Source: Ideonella alba
GTDB taxonomy: Bacteria > Pseudomonadota > Gammaproteobacteria > Burkholderiales > Burkholderiaceae_C
Length of the DNA: 64,000 bases
Direction of reading: 5' to 3'
NCBI RefSeq assembly: GCF_018069875.1
Contig: NZ_JAGQDF010000010.1
Coordinates: forward strand, 124,001-188,000
Each line of letters starts with the position of its first letter. Position 1 is the first letter of the stretch. The position numbers and the translations under genes were made by a program. The notes under the pieces were generated by a model. The model ran no database searches and was not told the origin of the DNA. It worked only from the letters and a program-made list of their open reading frames with translations. Positions 1 through 10,668 of the stretch are shown here, piece by piece.

Positions 1-383
1 GCACGATGGACTATGACTCCATCGCCAAGGCCGGCTCGATGCTGGGCTCGGGCGCGGTCATCGTGATGGACGAGACCCGCTGCATGGTCAAGAGCCTGCT
101 GCGCCTGTCCTACTTCTACCAGCACGAGTCCTGCGGCCAGTGCACCCCCTGCCGCGAAGGCACGGGCTGGCTGTGGCGCCTGGTCAACCGCATCGAGCAC
201 GGCGAAGGCCGTGCCGACGACCTGGCCCTGCTGGACAACGTGGCCGAGAACATCATGGGCCGCACCATCTGTGCGCTGGGCGACGCCGCCGCGATGCCGG
301 TGCGCGGCATGCTCAAGCACTTCCGCGACGAATTCGCCTACCACGTCGAACACAAGACCTGCATGGTCCCGGCGTACATCTGA
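1..383 (+). CDS. nuoF: NADH-quinone oxidoreductase subunit F, C-terminal part (cut by window start)
   Basis: This is the C-terminal end of the NADH- and FMN-binding subunit of complex I, which takes electrons from NADH in the cytoplasmic arm. The reading frame is open from the first bases of the window, so the 5' part lies outside it; the first ATG inside the frame is at position 6. The visible segment carries the N3 4Fe-4S ligand motif CGQCTPCREG and, further on, the conserved Cys of the RTICALGDAAAMP region. It ends with the usual basic and aromatic tail before a TGA at 381-383. nuoG follows after 18 bases in the same direction, as expected for a nuo operon. Identity is secure; only the start is unknown. 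Confidence 0.95.
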   Translation, partial: TMDYDSIAKAGSMLGSGAVIVMDETRCMVKSLLRLSYFYQHESCGQCTPCREGTGWLWRLVNRIEHGEGRADDLALLDNVAENIMGRTICALGDAAAMPVRGMLKHFRDEFAYHVEHKTCMVPAYI

Positions 384-401
384 TCGGCGGGGACGAACAA
401 G

Positions 402-2717
402 ATGCTCGATATCGAACTCGACGGCAAGAAGGTCCAGGTTCCCGAAGGCAGCATGGTGATGCATGCGGCCGACGCAGCCGGCACCTACATCCCGCACTTC
501 TGCTACCACAAGAAGCTCTCGATCGCCGCCAGCTGCCGCATGTGCCTGGTGGATGTGGAGAAGGCGCCCAAGCCGATGCCGGCCTGCGCCACGCCGGTGA
601 CGCAGGGCATGATCGTGCGCACCCGCTCCGACAAGGCCGTCAAGGCCCAGAAGTCGGTGATGGAGTTCCTGCTGATCAACCACCCGCTGGACTGCCCGAT
701 CTGCGACCAGGGCGGCGAGTGCCAGCTGCAGGACCTGGCCGTGGGCTACGGCGGCACCGCCTCGCGCTACCAGGAAGAAAAGCGCGTGGTGTTCCACAAG
801 AACGTCGGTCCGCTGATCTCCATGGAGGAGATGAGCCGCTGCATCCACTGCACGCGCTGCGTGCGCTTCGGCCAGGAGATCGCCGGGGTGATGGAACTGG
901 GCATGCTCAACCGCGGTGAGCACGCCGAGATCACCACCTTCGTCGGCAACTCGGTCGATTCCGAGCTGTCGGGCAACATGATCGACGTCTGCCCGGTGGG
1001 CGCGCTGACCAGCAAGCCCTTCCGCTACAGCGCCCGCACCTGGGAGCTGTCGCGCCGCAAGAGCGTCAGCCCGCACGACAGCGTGGGCGCCAACCTCGTG
1101 GTCCAGGTCAAGAACGGCAAGGTGATGCGTGTCGTGCCGCTGGAGAACGAGGCCGTCAACGAATGCTGGATCTCGGACCGCGACCGCTTCTCCTATGAAG
1201 CGCTCAACGGCGAGCAGCGCCTGACCCGTCCGATGATCAAGCAGGACGGCCAGTGGCTGGAGGTCGACTGGAACACCGCGCTGCAGTACGTCGTCGACGG
1301 CCTGAAGAGCGTTCAGGGCCAGTTCGGTGCCGCCGGCATCGGCGCGATCGGCTCGGCCACCAGCAGCAATGAAGAGCTGCACCTGCTGGCCAAGCTGGTG
1401 CGCGGCCTGGGCTCGGACAACATCGACCACCGCACCCGCCACGCCGACTTCACGGCCGCTGCCGGCGTGCGCTGGCTGGGCACCTCGATCGCCTCGCTGA
1501 GCACGCTGCAGCGGGCCTTCGTGATCGGCTCCTTCCTGCGCAAGGACCACCCGCTGCTTGCCCAGCGCCTGCGCCAGGCCGTGCGCCATGGCGGCCAGCT
1601 GCTGAGCCTGAACGCGGTGCATGGCAATTGGGCGATCCCGGTGGCCGGCAAGATCACCGCCGCCCCGTCGGACTGGGTGCAGTCGCTGGCCAACGTGGCC
1701 GGCTACGTGGCCTCGGCCAAGGGCGTGGCCGCACCGGCCACCGCGCTGGTGGACGCGGCGGCCGAGGCCGTCGCCCAGGCGCTGCTGTCGGGCGAGCGCA
1801 AGGCCGTGCTGCTGGGCAACGCCGCCGTGCAGCACCCGCAGGCCAGCCAGCTGCTGTCGCTGGCCAACTTCATCGCCGCCCAGACCGGCGCCACCGTCGG
1901 TGTGCTGGGTGAGGCCGGCAACTCGGTCGGCGCCCAGCTGGTCGGTGCGCAGCCTCAGCAGGGCGGACTGAACGCCGGCCAGATGCTGAGCCAGCCGATG
2001 AAGGCGCTGCTGCTGCTGAACACCGAGCCGGCGCTGGACGCCGCCGATGGCGCTGCCGCCGTCGCGGCGCTGAACGCCTCCGGGCTGGTCGTCGCGCTGA
2101 CCCCGTTCAAGGACGCCCGCGTCGACAACGCCGACGTGCTGCTGCCGATCGCCCCGTTCACCGAAACCGCCGGCAGCTATGTCAACGCCGAAGGCCGGCT
2201 GCAGACCTTCCAGGGCGTGGTGCCCGCGCTGGGCGAGAGCCGCCCGGCCTGGAAGGTGCTGCGCGTGCTGGGCAGCCTGCTGGGCCTGTCGGGTTTCGCG
2301 CAGGAGTCGGTCGAGGAGGTCCGCGCCGAAGCGCTGGGCGACGGCAGCGGCATCGCCGCCCAACTGTCCAACGCCAGCACGGCGGTGGCGCAGCCGGTCG
2401 GCCCCCTGGCCGGTCTGCAGCGCGTGTCCGATGTGTCGATCTACGCCACCGACGCCATCGTGCGCCGCGCGCCGGCCCTGCAGGCCACCGCCGATGCCAA
2501 GGAAGCGGTGCTCGCCGGCCTGCCCAGCGCGCTGTGGGCGCAACTGGGTCTGCAGGCCGGTGACAAGGTGCGCGTCAGCCAGGGCGGCGCCAGTGCCGTG
2601 CTGGGCGCCATCGAGGATGCCAGCCTGGCCGCCAACACGGTGCGTGTGGCGGCCGGCCACCCGGCCACCGCCACCCTGGGCGCGATGTTCGGCGCGATCA
2701 CCGTCGAGAAGGCCTGA
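402..2717 (+). CDS. nuoG: NADH-quinone oxidoreductase subunit G
   Basis: This is the large iron-sulfur subunit of the peripheral arm of complex I, passing electrons from NuoF toward NuoI and quinone. It has 771 residues. The N-terminal 2Fe-2S ferredoxin domain shows the Cys cluster in FCYHKK, SCRMC and PACATP. The His/Cys N4/N5 region follows ([18 protein letters not shown], then [10 protein letters not shown], then [10 protein letters not shown]). After about residue 220 comes the molybdopterin-oxidoreductase-like domain, which in this family no longer binds molybdenum. The length and the Ala-rich C-terminal third fit betaproteobacterial NuoG. It is co-oriented between nuoF and nuoH with 18 and 14 base gaps. 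Confidence 0.96.
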   Translation: MLDIELDGKKVQVPEGSMVMHAADAAGTYIPHFCYHKKLSIAASCRMCLVDVEKAPKPMPACATPVTQGMIVRTRSDKAVKAQKSVMEFLLINHPLDCPICDQGGECQLQDLAVGYGGTASRYQEEKRVVFHKNVGPLISMEEMSRCIHCTRCVRFGQEIAGVMELGMLNRGEHAEITTFVGNSVDSELSGNMIDVCPVGALTSKPFRYSARTWELSRRKSVSPHDSVGANLVVQVKNGKVMRVVPLENEAVNECWISDRDRFSYEALNGEQRLTRPMIKQDGQWLEVDWNTALQYVVDGLKSVQGQFGAAGIGAIGSATSSNEELHLLAKLVRGLGSDNIDHRTRHADFTAAAGVRWLGTSIASLSTLQRAFVIGSFLRKDHPLLAQRLRQAVRHGGQLLSLNAVHGNWAIPVAGKITAAPSDWVQSLANVAGYVASAKGVAAPATALVDAAAEAVAQALLSGERKAVLLGNAAVQHPQASQLLSLANFIAAQTGATVGVLGEAGNSVGAQLVGAQPQQGGLNAGQMLSQPMKALLLLNTEPALDAADGAAAVAALNASGLVVALTPFKDARVDNADVLLPIAPFTETAGSYVNAEGRLQTFQGVVPALGESRPAWKVLRVLGSLLGLSGFAQESVEEVRAEALGDGSGIAAQLSNASTAVAQPVGPLAGLQRVSDVSIYATDAIVRRAPALQATADAKEAVLAGLPSALWAQLGLQAGDKVRVSQGGASAVLGAIEDASLAANTVRVAAGHPATATLGAMFGAITVEKA

Positions 2718-2731
2718 GGACGAGACACACC

Positions 2732-3793
2732 ATGATCGACAACATCTACCAATCGGGTCTCGCCACACTGGGCGCCCCGGCCTGGGCCGTGGTCTGGTCG
2801 CTGATCAAGATCATCGTCCTGGTCGCGCCGCTGATGGGCTGCGTCGCCTACCTGACGCTGTGGGAGCGCAAGGCCATCGGCCGCACCCAGGTCCGCCCCG
2901 GTCCCAACCGTGTCGGCCCCTTCGGACTGCTCACGCCGATCGCCGATGCGGTCAAGCTGATCTTCAAGGAGATCATCCGCCCGACCGCCGCCAACAAGGG
3001 CCTGTTCTTCCTGGGCCCGATCATGACCATCATGCCGGCGCTGGCCGCCTGGGCCGTGATCCCGGTCGGCCCGGAAGCGGTGGTGGCCAACGTCAACGCC
3101 GGCCTGCTGTTCCTGATGGCGATCACCTCGATGGAGGTCTACGGCGTGATCATCGCCGGCTGGGCGTCCAACTCGAAGTACGCCTTCCTGGGCGCGCTGC
3201 GTGCGTCGGCGCAGATGGTCTCCTATGAGATCGCCATGGGCTTCGCGCTGGTCATCGTGCTGATGGTCTCGGGCAGCCTGAACCTGGGTGACGTGGTCGC
3301 CGGTCAGCAGAAGGGCACGTTTGCCTCGATGGGCCTGAACTTCCTGTCCTGGAACTGGCTGCCGCTGCTGCCGATCTTCTTCGTCTACTTCATCTCCGGC
3401 CTGGCCGAGACCAACCGCCACCCCTTCGACGTGGTGGAAGGCGAGTCCGAGATCGTGGCCGGCCACATGATCGAGTACTCGGGCATGTCCTTCGCGATGT
3501 TCTTCCTCGCGGAGTACGCCAACATGATCCTGGTCTCGATGCTGACCGTGCTGTTCTTCCTGGGTGGCTGGGACGCGCCGGTGAGCTGGCTGTCGTTCAT
3601 CCCGGGCTGGATCTGGCTGGGCATCAAGGTCTTCGTCGTCGTCACGATGTTCCTCTGGGTGCGCGCCTCCTTCCCGCGCTACCGCTACGACCAGATCATG
3701 CGTCTGGGCTGGAAGATCTTCATCCCTGTCACGCTGGTGTGGCTGGTCGTCGTGGGTCTGTGGATCCAGTCGCCCTTCAACATCTGGAAGTAA
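2732..3793 (+). CDS. nuoH: NADH-quinone oxidoreductase subunit H
   Basis: This is the membrane subunit at the junction of the peripheral and membrane arms of complex I, forming part of the quinone-binding chamber. It has 353 residues and about eight hydrophobic segments. The family signature [19 protein letters not shown] lies near residue 58, and the conserved acidic loop [17 protein letters not shown] lies near residue 228. ATG at 2732 is preceded by a purine-rich stretch (gaggacgagac) that can act as a ribosome site. It sits between nuoG and nuoI in the standard order. Confidence 0.97.
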   Translation: MIDNIYQSGLATLGAPAWAVVWSLIKIIVLVAPLMGCVAYLTLWERKAIGRTQVRPGPNRVGPFGLLTPIADAVKLIFKEIIRPTAANKGLFFLGPIMTIMPALAAWAVIPVGPEAVVANVNAGLLFLMAITSMEVYGVIIAGWASNSKYAFLGALRASAQMVSYEIAMGFALVIVLMVSGSLNLGDVVAGQQKGTFASMGLNFLSWNWLPLLPIFFVYFISGLAETNRHPFDVVEGESEIVAGHMIEYSGMSFAMFFLAEYANMILVSMLTVLFFLGGWDAPVSWLSFIPGWIWLGIKVFVVVTMFLWVRASFPRYRYDQIMRLGWKIFIPVTLVWLVVVGLWIQSPFNIWK

Positions 3794-3808
3794 GGGGAGG
3801 GCCAACAC

Positions 3809-4306
3809 ATGAGCACCAACAACTCCCTCAAGGGTTTCTTCGGCGCCTTCCTGCTGACCGAGCTGTGGAAGGGCCTGGCACTGACCGGTCGGCACTTCCT
3901 GTCGCGCACGATCACCGTGCAGTTCCCGGAAGAGAAGACCCCGCTGTCTCCCCGTTTCCGCGGCCTGCACGCGCTGCGCCGCTATGAGAACGGCGAGGAG
4001 CGCTGCATCGCCTGCAAGCTGTGCGAAGCGGTCTGCCCGGCGATGGCCATCACCATCGAGGCCGGCGAGCGCGCCGACGGCACCCGCCGCACCACGCGCT
4101 ACGACATCGACCTGACCAAGTGCATCTTCTGCGGCTTCTGCGAAGAGTCCTGCCCAGTCGACTCGATCGTCGAGACCCACATCTTCGAATACCACGGTGA
4201 GAAGCGGGGCGACCTGTACTTCACCAAGGACATGCTGCTGGCCGTGGGCGACCGCTACGAGAAGCAGATCGCCGCCAACAAGGAGGCCGACGCCAAGTAC
4301 CGCTGA
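3809..4306 (+). CDS. nuoI: NADH-quinone oxidoreductase subunit I
   Basis: This is the ferredoxin-like subunit of complex I carrying clusters N6a and N6b next to the quinone site. It has 165 residues, the size usual in betaproteobacteria. Both 4Fe-4S binding motifs are intact: [12 protein letters not shown] near residue 66 and [12 protein letters not shown] near residue 107. An aggggaggg ribosome site lies about eight bases upstream of ATG. The gene follows nuoH after 15 bases. Confidence 0.97.
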   Translation: MSTNNSLKGFFGAFLLTELWKGLALTGRHFLSRTITVQFPEEKTPLSPRFRGLHALRRYENGEERCIACKLCEAVCPAMAITIEAGERADGTRRTTRYDIDLTKCIFCGFCEESCPVDSIVETHIFEYHGEKRGDLYFTKDMLLAVGDRYEKQIAANKEADAKYR

Positions 4307-4331
4307 TGCGGTCACCCACGCGCTGACAAGA

Positions 4332-4970
4332 ATGAACGCAACCTCCGCCCTGTTCTACCTGTTCTCCGCGGTGCTGCTGGTGTCGGCCTTCCTGGTCATC
4401 ACCTCGCGCAGCACGGTCCACGCGGCGCTCTACCTGGTGCTCACCTTCTTCAATGCGGCCTGCATCTGGATGCTGCTGAAGGCCGAGTTCCTGTCCATCA
4501 CGCTGGTGCTGGTGTATGTCGGCGCCGTGATGGTGCTGTTCCTGTTCGTGGTGATGATGCTCGACATCAACACCGACACCATGCGCGCCGGCTTCTGGTC
4601 GCACTTCCCGCTGGCCGCCCTGGTGGGCGTGCTGATCGCGATCGAGGTGGCGCTGGTCATGAAGGCCGGCTTCAACCTGCCCGATGCCAAGCCGATGCCG
4701 CCTGAAGTGCTGGCCATGGGCAACACCAAGGCGCTGGGCGTGGTCCTCTACACCGAGTACCTCTACCCGCTGCAGGTGGCCGCGGTGCTGCTGCTGGTGG
4801 GCATGATCGCCGCCATCGCGCTGACCCTGCGCAAGCGCAAGGACGCCAAGGGCCAGGACCCGAGCCAGCAGGTGCGCGCCCGCCCGGCCGACCGCGTCCG
4901 CCTGGTCAAGCTGGCGCCGACGATCGAGGCGCCCTCGGTGCCCAAGACCCCGGAAGGAGGCCAGGCATGA
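4332..4970 (+). CDS. nuoJ: NADH-quinone oxidoreductase subunit J
   Basis: This is an antiporter-like arm membrane subunit of complex I, with 212 residues from the ATG at 4332. The frame is open further upstream to 4197, but that would overlap nuoI by over 100 bases and add a non-family N-terminus, so 4332 is chosen. The protein opens with a transmembrane helix and has about five in all. It contains the conserved region [20 protein letters not shown], the helix with a pi-bulge in known structures. Its TGA overlaps the nuoK start as ATGA, suggesting translational coupling. Confidence 0.94.
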   Translation: MNATSALFYLFSAVLLVSAFLVITSRSTVHAALYLVLTFFNAACIWMLLKAEFLSITLVLVYVGAVMVLFLFVVMMLDINTDTMRAGFWSHFPLAALVGVLIAIEVALVMKAGFNLPDAKPMPPEVLAMGNTKALGVVLYTEYLYPLQVAAVLLLVGMIAAIALTLRKRKDAKGQDPSQQVRARPADRVRLVKLAPTIEAPSVPKTPEGGQA

Positions 4971-5281
4971 GCGCCGGCATCACCCTGTACCACTACCTGA
5001 CGCTGGGCGGCTGCCTGTTCGCGCTGTCGGTGGTGGGCATCTTCATGAACCGCCGCAACCTGATCGTGCTGCTGATGGCGATCGAGCTGATGCTGCTGGC
5101 GGTGAACATGAACTTCGTGGCCTTCTCCCACTTCCTGGGTGACATGCACGGCCAGGTCTTCGTGTTCTTCATCCTGACTGTCGCGGCGGCCGAATCGGCC
5201 ATCGGCCTGGCCATCCTGGTCGTGCTGTTCCGCAACCGCGCGACCATTGCGGTCGACGAACTCGACACCCTGAAGGGCTGA
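4967..5281 (+). CDS. nuoK: NADH-quinone oxidoreductase subunit K
   Basis: This is a small membrane subunit of complex I (MrpC/NuoK family) with 104 residues and three transmembrane helices. The two membrane glutamates needed for proton transfer in the family are visible: one in [14 protein letters not shown] near residue 37 and one in [13 protein letters not shown] near residue 72. A strong ribosome site (ggaagg) lies inside the end of nuoJ, and the start overlaps the nuoJ stop by four bases. Confidence 0.97.
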   Translation: MSAGITLYHYLTLGGCLFALSVVGIFMNRRNLIVLLMAIELMLLAVNMNFVAFSHFLGDMHGQVFVFFILTVAAAESAIGLAILVVLFRNRATIAVDELDTLKG

Positions 5282-5305
5282 CCGCCAAGAGGAGCCCCGA
5301 AGATC

Positions 5306-7327
5306 ATGTCTGCACAACTGTCCCAGAACCTGCTGCTCACGGTGCCGCTGGCGCCGCTGGTGGGCTCCATCGTCGCCGGCCTGGCCGGCAAGGTGGTCGG
5401 CCGCCGCGGTGCCCACCTGATCACCATCCTCGGCGTTCTCGTCGCCTTCATCTGCTCGGCCATGGTGCTGCAGTCGGTGGCGGTCGATGGTGCGCGCTTC
5501 AACGCCACCATCTATGAATGGATGTCGGTGGGCCCGCTGAAGATGGAGGTCGGCTTCCTCGTCGACGGCCTGACCGCGATGATGATGTGCGTGGTGACCT
5601 TCGTGTCGCTGATGGTGCACATCTACACCATCGGCTACATGGAAGAAGACCCGGGCTACCAGCGCTTCTTCTCGTACATCTCGCTGTTCACCTTCTCGAT
5701 GCTCATGCTGGTCATGAGCAACAACTTCCTGCAGCTGTTCTTCGGCTGGGAAGCGGTGGGCCTGGTGTCCTACCTGCTGATCGGTTTCTGGTTCAAGAAG
5801 CCCACGGCGATCTTCGCCAACATGAAGGCCTTCCTGGTGAACCGGGTCGGTGACTTCGGCTTCATCCTGGGCATCGGCCTGCTGCTGGCCTACACCGGCT
5901 CGCTGAACTACGCCGAGGTCTTTGCCAAGTCGGGCGAACTGGCCGCCAAGACCTTCCCCGGCACCGACTGGCCGCTGCTGGCCGTGGCCTGCATCTGCCT
6001 GTTCATCGGTGCGATGGGCAAGTCGGCGCAGTTCCCGCTGCATGTGTGGCTGCCCGATTCCATGGAAGGCCCGACGCCGATCTCCGCGCTGATCCACGCC
6101 GCGACGATGGTGACCGCCGGCATCTTCATGGTCACCCGCATGTCGCCGCTGTTCGAGCTGTCGGACATCGCGCTGAACGTGGTGCTGGTCATCGGCTCGA
6201 TCACCGCGCTGTTCATGGGCTTCCTGGGCATCATCCAGAACGACATCAAGCGCGTCGTCGCCTACTCCACGCTGTCGCAGCTGGGCTACATGACGGTGGC
6301 GCTGGGCGTGTCGGCCTACAACGTGGCGGTCTTCCACCTGATGACGCACGCCTTCTTCAAGGCGCTGCTGTTCCTGGCGGCCGGCTCGGTGATCATCGGC
6401 ATGCACCATGACCAGGACATCCGCAACATGGGCGGCCTGCGCAAGTACATGCCCATCACCTGGATCACCTCGCTGCTGGGCTCGCTGGCGCTGATCGGCA
6501 CGCCGTTCTTCGCCGGCTTCTACTCGAAGGACTCGATCATCGAGGCGGTGGCTGCCAGCCACCTGCCGGGTGCGGGCTTCGCGCAGTTCGCGGTCATCGC
6601 GGGTGTGTTCGTCACCGCCTTCTACTCGTTCCGGATGTACTTCCTGGTCTTCCACGGCAAGGAGCACTTCCACCACAAGCCCTTCCCGGGCGAGCATGAC
6701 CATCATGACGAACACGGCGAGCACCACGAGCCGCATGAATCGCCCTGGGTGGTCACTGCGCCGCTGCTGCTGCTGGCCATCCCCTCGGTGGTGATCGGCT
6801 TCCTGACGATCCAGCCGATGCTGTTCGGCGACTTCCTGAAGGACGCGATCTTCGTCAACCACGAGGCGCACCACGCGATGGAAGAGCTGGCGCACGAGTT
6901 CCATGGCGCCACCGCCATGGCCCTGCACGCCTTCAGCACACTGCCGTTCTGGCTGGCGCTGGCCGGCGTGGTCACCGCCTACGTCTTCTACATGGTCGCC
7001 CCGGGCATCCCGGCGGCCATTGCCAAGGCGCTGAAGCCGGTCATCACCGTGCTCGAGAACAAGTACTACATGGACTGGATCAACGAGAACATCCTGGCCC
7101 GTGCGGCCCGCGGCCTGGGCATCGGGCTGTGGAAGGGTGGTGACCAGACCCTGATCGATGGGGCCGTGGTCAATGGCTCGGCCCAGGCGGTGGGCGCCCT
7201 CGCGCGCGTCACCCGACTGGTCCAGACGGGCTACCTGTCCTGGTACGCGCTGGTGATGGCGCTGGGCGTGTTCGGTCTGATGACCTGGCAACTGTGGCCC
7301 TATTTCCCCGGCCTGACCGGCCGTTGA
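5306..7327 (+). CDS. nuoL: NADH-quinone oxidoreductase subunit L
   Basis: This is the distal antiporter-like, proton-pumping subunit of complex I, with 673 residues and many transmembrane helices. Family landmarks include FFGWEAVGLVSYLLIGFW with the key Glu, KSAQFPLHVWLPDSMEGPTPISALIHAATMVTAG, and the C-terminal lateral helix region. A His- and acid-rich cytoplasmic or periplasmic loop (6657-6745, about residues 451-480) carries roughly a dozen histidines. A ribosome site, aagaggag, precedes ATG. The gene is in standard order between nuoK and nuoM. Confidence 0.97.
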   Translation: MSAQLSQNLLLTVPLAPLVGSIVAGLAGKVVGRRGAHLITILGVLVAFICSAMVLQSVAVDGARFNATIYEWMSVGPLKMEVGFLVDGLTAMMMCVVTFVSLMVHIYTIGYMEEDPGYQRFFSYISLFTFSMLMLVMSNNFLQLFFGWEAVGLVSYLLIGFWFKKPTAIFANMKAFLVNRVGDFGFILGIGLLLAYTGSLNYAEVFAKSGELAAKTFPGTDWPLLAVACICLFIGAMGKSAQFPLHVWLPDSMEGPTPISALIHAATMVTAGIFMVTRMSPLFELSDIALNVVLVIGSITALFMGFLGIIQNDIKRVVAYSTLSQLGYMTVALGVSAYNVAVFHLMTHAFFKALLFLAAGSVIIGMHHDQDIRNMGGLRKYMPITWITSLLGSLALIGTPFFAGFYSKDSIIEAVAASHLPGAGFAQFAVIAGVFVTAFYSFRMYFLVFHGKEHFHHKPFPGEHDHHDEHGEHHEPHESPWVVTAPLLLLAIPSVVIGFLTIQPMLFGDFLKDAIFVNHEAHHAMEELAHEFHGATAMALHAFSTLPFWLALAGVVTAYVFYMVAPGIPAAIAKALKPVITVLENKYYMDWINENILARAARGLGIGLWKGGDQTLIDGAVVNGSAQAVGALARVTRLVQTGYLSWYALVMALGVFGLMTWQLWPYFPGLTGR

Positions 7328-7348
7328 TCAGAGGGCGGAGAACTACAA

Positions 7349-8824
7349 ATGGGTCTGTTGAGCGTTGCCATCTGGCTGCCGATCGCCTTCGGCGTCCTGC
7401 TGCTGGCACTGGGCCGTGACGAGAACGCGGGCGCCGTCCGCTGGATCGCGCTGGCCGGTGCCGTCCTGAGCTTTGTCATCACCATTCCGCTGGTCACCGG
7501 CTTCCACCTCGACACTGCCGCGCTGCAGTTCGAGGAGAACCTGGCCTGGATCGAGCGCTTCAATGTGCGCTACCACCTGGGTGTCGATGGCATCTCGGTG
7601 TGGTTCGTGCTGCTGACCGCCTTCATCACGATCATCGTGGTGATGGCGGCCTGGGAGGTGATCACCGATCGTGCCCACCAGTACCTGGGCGCCTTCCTGA
7701 TCCTGTCGGGCCTGATGGTGGGCGTGTTCTCGGCCGTCGATGGCCTGCTGTTCTACGTCTTCTTCGAAGCCACGCTGATCCCGATGTACATCATCATCGG
7801 CGTCTGGGGCGGCCCGCGGCGGGTCTATGCGGCCTTCAAGTTCTTCCTCTACACGCTGCTCGGCTCGCTGCTGATGCTGATCGCGCTGATCTACCTGTAC
7901 GCCAAGTCGGGTGGCAGCTTCGAGATCCTCGAATGGCACAAGCTGCCGCTGCCGCTGAACGCGCAGGCGCTGCTGTTCTTCGCCTTCTTCGCCGCCTTCT
8001 CGGTGAAGGTGCCGATGTGGCCGGTGCACACCTGGCTGCCCGACGCCCACGTCGAGGCGCCCACCGGCGGCTCGGTGGTGCTGGCGGCCATCATGCTGAA
8101 GCTGGGCGCCTATGGCTTCCTGCGCTTCTCGATGCCGATCGCCCCGGATGCCTCGCGCGAGTACGCCTGGTTCATCATCGCGCTGTCGCTGATCGCGGTG
8201 ATCTACATCGGCCTGGTGGCGATGGTGCAGACCGACATGAAGAAGCTGGTGGCCTATTCGTCGATCGCCCACATGGGCTTCGTCACGCTGGGCTTCTTCA
8301 TCTTCAACGAGTTGGGCATCTCCGGCGGTCTGGTGCAGATGATCTCGCACGGCTTCGTCTCCGGCGCGATGTTCCTGTCGATCGGCGTGCTCTATGACCG
8401 CGTGCATTCGCGCGACATCGCAGCCTACGGCGGCGTGGTCAACACCATGCCCAAGTTCGCGGCCTTCGCGCTGCTGTTCTCGATGGCCAACTGCGGCCTG
8501 CCGGGCACTGCGGGCTTCATCGGCGAGTGGATGGTGATCCTGGGCGCCGTCCAGTACAACTTCTGGATCGGCGCGCTGGCCGCCACCGCGCTGATCTTCG
8601 GCGCCGCCTACACGCTGTGGATGTACAAGCGGGTCTACTTCGGCGACATCGCGAATGACCATGTGCGCGAGCTGACCGACATCAACGCCCGCGAGTTCGC
8701 GATGATGGCGCTGCTGGCCGTCGCCGTGCTGGCCATGGGTCTGTATCCGAAGCCCTTCACCGACGTGATGCACACCTCGGTGGACGCGCTGATCAAGCAC
8801 GTGGCCCAGCCCAAGCTGCCTTGA
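7349..8824 (+). CDS. nuoM: NADH-quinone oxidoreductase subunit M
   Basis: This is an antiporter-like proton-pumping membrane subunit of complex I, with 491 residues and about 14 helices. Recognisable signatures are FYVFFEATLIPMYIIIGVWGG with the conserved Glu, and VKVPMWPVHTWLPDAHVEAPTGGSVVLA with the helix-breaking loop and Lys. These distinguish NuoM from NuoL and NuoN. A ggcggag ribosome site lies upstream of ATG, and the gene sits 21 bases after nuoL. Confidence 0.97.
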   Translation: MGLLSVAIWLPIAFGVLLLALGRDENAGAVRWIALAGAVLSFVITIPLVTGFHLDTAALQFEENLAWIERFNVRYHLGVDGISVWFVLLTAFITIIVVMAAWEVITDRAHQYLGAFLILSGLMVGVFSAVDGLLFYVFFEATLIPMYIIIGVWGGPRRVYAAFKFFLYTLLGSLLMLIALIYLYAKSGGSFEILEWHKLPLPLNAQALLFFAFFAAFSVKVPMWPVHTWLPDAHVEAPTGGSVVLAAIMLKLGAYGFLRFSMPIAPDASREYAWFIIALSLIAVIYIGLVAMVQTDMKKLVAYSSIAHMGFVTLGFFIFNELGISGGLVQMISHGFVSGAMFLSIGVLYDRVHSRDIAAYGGVVNTMPKFAAFALLFSMANCGLPGTAGFIGEWMVILGAVQYNFWIGALAATALIFGAAYTLWMYKRVYFGDIANDHVRELTDINAREFAMMALLAVAVLAMGLYPKPFTDVMHTSVDALIKHVAQPKLP

Positions 8825-8840
8825 CGACAGGGCGCACACC

Positions 8841-10346
8841 ATGAATCCTATGAACTGGCTTGTTGTCTCTCCCGAGATCGTCCTGCTGGTCGCCGCCTGC
8901 GCGATCGCACTGATCGACCTCTACATCACCGACCCGAAGCGCACGGCGACCTTCTGGCTCACCCAGCTGACGCTGGCCGTGGTGGCGCTGATGCACGCCA
9001 GCGCCATGCAGGCCGGCCTGGGCGCCAGCGGCGCGGCGGCCTCGGTCTACGGCATGCAGGGCCTGGTGGTGTCCGACCCGCTGGGCCACCTGCTGGCGAT
9101 GTGCGCCTCGCTGGCGCTGATGGCCACGCTGGCCTACGCACGCCCCTACCTGGGCGAGCGCGACCTGCTCAAGGGCGAGTTCTTCACGCTCTCGATGTTC
9201 GTGCTGCTGGGCGTGTCGGTGATGATCTCGGCCAACAACTTCCTGGTCATCTACGTGGGCCTGGAACTGATGAGCCTGTCGCTGTACGCGATGGCAGCGC
9301 TGCGCCGCGACCATGGCGTGTCCACCGAAGCCGCGATGAAGTACTTCGTGCTGGGCGCGCTGGCCAGCGGTTTCCTGCTCTACGGCATGTCCATGCTCTA
9401 TGGCGCCACCGGCAAGCTGGACCTGCCCGAGGTCTACGCGGTGGTGGCCGCCGGCCAGATCAACCCGGTCGTGCTGACGCTGGGCGTGGTCTTCCTGGTG
9501 GCCGGCCTGGCCTTCAAGCTGGGTGTGGTGCCGTTCCACATGTGGGTGCCTGACGTCTACCAGGGCGCGCCCACCGCGGTCACGCTGATGATCGGCGGCG
9601 TGCCCAAGTTCGCGGCCTTCGCGATCGCCTTCCGCATCCTGGTCGAGGGCCTGTCCACGCTGGGCCACGACTGGCAGCAGATGCTGATGGTGCTGTCGGT
9701 GCTGTCGATGCTGATCGGCAACCTCGCCGCGATCGCCCAGACCAACCTCAAGCGCATGCTGGCCTACTCGGCCATCGCCCAGCTGGGCTTCATGCTGCTG
9801 GGCCTGACGCCCACCGTGGTGGCCGCCAACACCACCTCGGCCGCCAACGGCTACAGCTCGGCGCTGTTCTATGTGGTCACCTATGTGCTGACCACGCTGG
9901 GCAGCTTCGGCCTGATCATGCTGCTGGCCCGCCAGGGCTTCGAGAGCGAGGAGATCAGCGACCTGGCCGGCCTGGCCAAGCGTGCGCCCTGGCTGGCGGG
10001 TGTGATGACCGTCTTCATGTTCTCGCTGGCCGGTGTGCCGCCGATGGTGGGCTTCTACGCCAAGTTCGCGGTGCTGCAGGCGCTGGTCACCACCGGTGAC
10101 AGCACCTACATCACGCTGGCCATTGTCGCGGTCCTGCTGTCCCTGGTTGCGGCCTACTACTACCTGCGCATCGTCAAGGTCATGTACTTCGACCAACCCG
10201 CCGAGTCCGGCGCTGGGCTGACCTCCGGCTCCGGTGTGTCGGCGCTGCTGGCACTCAATGGTGCCGCCGCGCTGGTGCTGGGCCTGCTGCCGCAAGGCCT
10301 GATGGCCCTGTGCCGCGACGTGATCGTCGCTGCGCTGCAGGGCTGA
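8841..10346 (+). CDS. nuoN: NADH-quinone oxidoreductase subunit N
   Basis: This is the antiporter-like complex I subunit next to NuoK, with 501 residues and about 14 helices. Characteristic segments are IYVGLELMSLSLYAMAALRRD, FKLGVVPFHMWVPDVYQGAPT and LAYSAIAQLGFMLLG. The gene ends the standard nuo set, but transcription appears to continue: the next gene starts four bases after its stop. Confidence 0.97.
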   Translation: MNPMNWLVVSPEIVLLVAACAIALIDLYITDPKRTATFWLTQLTLAVVALMHASAMQAGLGASGAAASVYGMQGLVVSDPLGHLLAMCASLALMATLAYARPYLGERDLLKGEFFTLSMFVLLGVSVMISANNFLVIYVGLELMSLSLYAMAALRRDHGVSTEAAMKYFVLGALASGFLLYGMSMLYGATGKLDLPEVYAVVAAGQINPVVLTLGVVFLVAGLAFKLGVVPFHMWVPDVYQGAPTAVTLMIGGVPKFAAFAIAFRILVEGLSTLGHDWQQMLMVLSVLSMLIGNLAAIAQTNLKRMLAYSAIAQLGFMLLGLTPTVVAANTTSAANGYSSALFYVVTYVLTTLGSFGLIMLLARQGFESEEISDLAGLAKRAPWLAGVMTVFMFSLAGVPPMVGFYAKFAVLQALVTTGDSTYITLAIVAVLLSLVAAYYYLRIVKVMYFDQPAESGAGLTSGSGVSALLALNGAAALVLGLLPQGLMALCRDVIVAALQG

Positions 10347-10350
10347 TCCG

Positions 10351-10668
10351 ATGAGCGCCGGGGCAGCCACCTGGCTCGTGGTGGCGGTCGCGCTGCTGGC
10401 CGCGAACCTGCCCTTCGTCAACGAACGCCTGTTCGTCGTCGGGCCGCGGCGCGCGCCCAAGGCTTTCGGCTGGCGGCTGCTGGAGCTGGTGGTTGCCGGC
10501 GGGCTGACCCTGTTGCTGGGCAGCGCGCTGGAGGCCTCGCTGGGCCAGCGGGCGCCCCAGGGCTGGGAGTTCTACGCCGCCTGGACCTGCCTGATGCTGA
10601 CCCTGGCCTCGCCGGGCTTCGTCTGGCGCTACCTGCGGCGCGGCGCGTCGGCGGCGGCGCATGAGTGA
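10351..10668 (+). CDS. DUF2818 family membrane protein
   Basis: This is a 105-residue membrane protein with three hydrophobic segments (about residues 5-20, 43-62 and 74-93). The motif NLPFVNERLFVV near the N-terminus and the overall pattern match the DUF2818 family, which is regularly found straight after nuoN in Burkholderiales. Function is unknown; the constant position suggests a role linked to complex I assembly or stability, which is inference. The gene begins four bases after nuoN and overlaps the next gene by eight bases. Confidence 0.85.
   Translation: MSAGAATWLVVAVALLAANLPFVNERLFVVGPRRAPKAFGWRLLELVVAGGLTLLLGSALEASLGQRAPQGWEFYAAWTCLMLTLASPGFVWRYLRRGASAAAHE

Noticed and set aside
4763-7291. 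Long minus-strand open frame opposite nuoJ, nuoK and nuoL
   Set aside because: It is antisense to highly conserved complex I genes and rich in His, Gln and Arg; it is a shadow.
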